A stretch of 64,000 nucleotides of DNA from Protula sp. h YS-2021. Lineage: Eukaryota > Annelida > Polychaeta > Sabellida > Serpulidae. The notes under the pieces were generated by a model that ran no database searches, had not been told where the DNA came from, and worked only from the letters and a program-made list of their open reading frames with translations. The position numbers and the translations under genes are program-made. The stretch spans positions 16,896,407 through 16,960,406 of the forward strand of contig OX457033.1 in assembly GCA_949752745.1 (NCBI GenBank), read 5' to 3'. Shown here piece by piece: positions 62,268 through 64,000 of the stretch. Position 1 is the first letter of the stretch. The number at the start of each line of letters is the position of its first letter.

Positions 62268-63967
62268 CTAGCTAAGAGCTTCAACCGCTTGTGACGTTGC
62301 CTGGGCAATAACACGCCCTGTTTCCACTAGCAACGAGTCAAAGATAGCATCAGCCAATTGCATTTTAACGGCGAGTTCGTCTGCATCATAATTCACCCAA
62401 TCCGGTTCTTCCTCTCGCAATTCTTGAATCAGAATTTCGTCCACGTGATCCTTCTTCTTCCGACCAATCAGCTTGCCTTTTGTATCGAGCGAATCGGATT
62501 TTTCGTCCATATGCAAATATTTGAGTACATGTGATTCAGCCAATGGCTTTAGCTCGTCGGACGTGGTGGGCGGGGTTTTACCCTTGTAATATTTATGACG
62601 CACCGGGGGTGGCTTCGCCCAGGGGGGCGTTTCAGTCACATCCTCTTCTACATACATATCACAGAGAATTTCCCCAGTGAGGTCAAACAATAGCTGTTTA
62701 TAAGTTTTGCGACAACGCGAGTCAAGTTCGCTCCCCTTGTCCTCTGGCTTGAAAAGTGTACTTGGAGTTTCAACATCTTCCCAGCTCTCGCCATACCTGA
62801 GAAAAAGAAATAAACGTTACCTTCAGAAAACACAGAAATACGCCTTAGTACGTGCAAAAGTCATTCTCCATAATGACACCAAAAGCTTTCTTTTTGTCTT
62901 CTTCTTCTTCCTCCAAAGGGGCATCAATACGTGGTCACGGGCGGGGTGGGGTGGTGGGGTTAAGAGGGCGTGGTCTGTGGCTGTGCGTACACTAGCGGCA
63001 TCACTGACGGTTGGTTAGTTAGTTATATGATTTGTTTAACGACACGACCGACCCTTAGCGGGTTACATTATGTCAGAACATGTCAGTAATCGGTGACTAA
63101 TTGAGGGGGGAGGGGTGATCTGCGCTCTCAGCGTAAGCATATTATGAACAACCATTTAATTTTTTTTTTCTCTAATGCGAAATAACTCCGTTCATTTTAT
63201 TTCTTTTTTACTATTAATTGATAAGTATTTTATTTTCTGGCAGGCGCTTTTTACCTCCTCTTCTGCCAGTAGACGTCGGTGGTAGTGTGTACGATGTCCA
63301 GCACCTGATCCCTGTCGTTCGGGATCTTGTACACCACTTCCTGCACTTCCGGTTGGCTCATCTTATTCAAATCTAACTTCAGCTCTTCTTTACTGGCCCC
63401 TACACAAAGTCACACGTTACATAAAAGTCACACAAACAACACCAGTCACATAAACAGCGGAACTTACAGAAACCATACAGGCCACAAAGCTACAAAAGTC
63501 ACAGAAAGTCATACAGGTCACAGAAACCATCCTAGTCACAGAAGCCACTTAAGTGCCAGAAGCGGCACAGCGGTGCAAGTTATAATTCAAACATTTACAT
63601 TCATATTTACATGCTCGAAAGCTCGACTATTCTGCCTCGAACACTTCTCTGATGCGGCAAAGGTTCGAGTGCTCAAACACCAACTCCATATGCACAAGCT
63701 AGCTGTTGACATTTGTTTCACATCACTCCTGTCAATTTCATACCTTTCTTTGTTAATATTTTAAGGAAAAAAGAGACGCGTATTCCGGAACCAGACTCAA
63801 AAACTCCGCCCCATACTCCAAAAAAAAAAAAAAAAAAAAAAAGTGGGCGTGGTCTCACCAATCGGCTCATCGGGTTTGCCGAAGGTGAACTCGTGCTCGT
63901 CCTCCATCCAGAAGTCCTCCGCTCCATGCCCGATCTCAAACTCCCGGTACAGATCGTCCAGCGTGTC
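62268..63967 (-). CDS. CEP350: CEP350, last three coding exons (partial)
   Basis: Exons in transcript order are 63859-63967, 63255-63399 and 62268-62796, with consistent phases (0 in, then 1, then 2) and GT/AG at each junction. The first encodes DTLDDLYREFEIGHGAEDFW and an acidic segment; the second LKLDLNKMSQPEVQEVVYKI; the last YGESWEDVETPSTLF, then LLFDLTGEILCDMY, GRKKKDHVDEILIQELREEE, DWVNYDADELAVKMQLADAI and a short tail ending at the stop at 62268. The final block matches the conserved C terminus of the large centrosomal protein CEP350, which anchors FOP/CEP43 and microtubules at centrioles. The remainder (including the CAP-Gly domain expected upstream) lies beyond 64000. The family match is from memory of the C-terminal motif, not from an alignment. 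Confidence 0.83.
63780..63842. repeat. poly-A tract in a CEP350 intron
   Basis: About 24 A residues at 63819-63842, which could be the tail of a retroposed sequence. No source recognised. Confidence 0.5.
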
Positions 63968-64000
63968 CTACACGACGGGAAAAAACAACACGTCATACAT

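Noticed and set aside
63062..63260. Additional CEP350 exon between 63.0 and 63.25 kb
   Set aside because: The exon at 63255-63399 joins in phase directly to 62796, so no extra exon is needed and none with proper sites is seen.

Overview
This is an AT-rich, intron-rich animal nuclear sequence. It carries spliced single-copy metazoan genes (TMCO1, CEP350, acid sphingomyelinase, an ankyrin/SOCS-box protein), a caspase, and many transposable elements and tandem repeats. A DIRS-type tyrosine-recombinase retrotransposon, a Tc1-like element, a KRBA2/Ginger-like integrase transposon and a tRNA-derived SINE together suggest a marine invertebrate. A lophotrochozoan such as a mollusc is my best guess, but this is an inference and no taxonomic marker was tested. 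There is no prokaryotic content: no operons, ribosome binding sites or CRISPR. Most open frames in the window are simple-repeat or chance frames.

Layout, left to right. (1) 717-3724, minus: the first five coding exons of an acid sphingomyelinase; the gene runs off the left edge. (2) 3.7-10.7 kb: gene-poor, with microsatellites, a transposase fragment and a 60-bp tandem array. (3) 10680-19530, minus: a six-exon gene whose first exon encodes about 20 ankyrin repeats and whose last five exons encode a complete caspase domain. All splice phases agree and give 1005 codons. Its last intron holds a MITE and a 2.85-kb integrase transposon with 150-bp inverted repeats. (4) 19985-21794: a non-autonomous element with an 8-bp target duplication. 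(5) 23024-30589: a degenerate DIRS retrotransposon with terminal inverted repeats and an internal complementary region. (6) 33.0-36.1 kb: a small MITE, then a palindromic element split by a Tc1-like transposon, then an Ulp1-protease-like fragment. (7) 37-46 kb: dispersed repeats, minisatellites and the terminal exon of an unrecognised gene (40333-40923, minus). (8) 50448-53981, plus: a complete seven-exon TMCO1. (9) 54.7-56.5 kb: a 73-bp satellite with a 438-bp higher-order period. (10) 57060-58864, minus: a two-exon ankyrin + SOCS-box gene. (11) 62268-63967, minus: the last three exons of CEP350, continuing off the right edge.

The host genes look like independent housekeeping or signalling genes, not a functional cluster. 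The most notable item is the ankyrin-caspase fusion. It has no CARD, DED or death domain, but the catalytic His, the catalytic Cys and the usual substrate-pocket arginines are all present. Exon models were built by hand from reading frame, GT/AG sites and phase; transcript data were not available.
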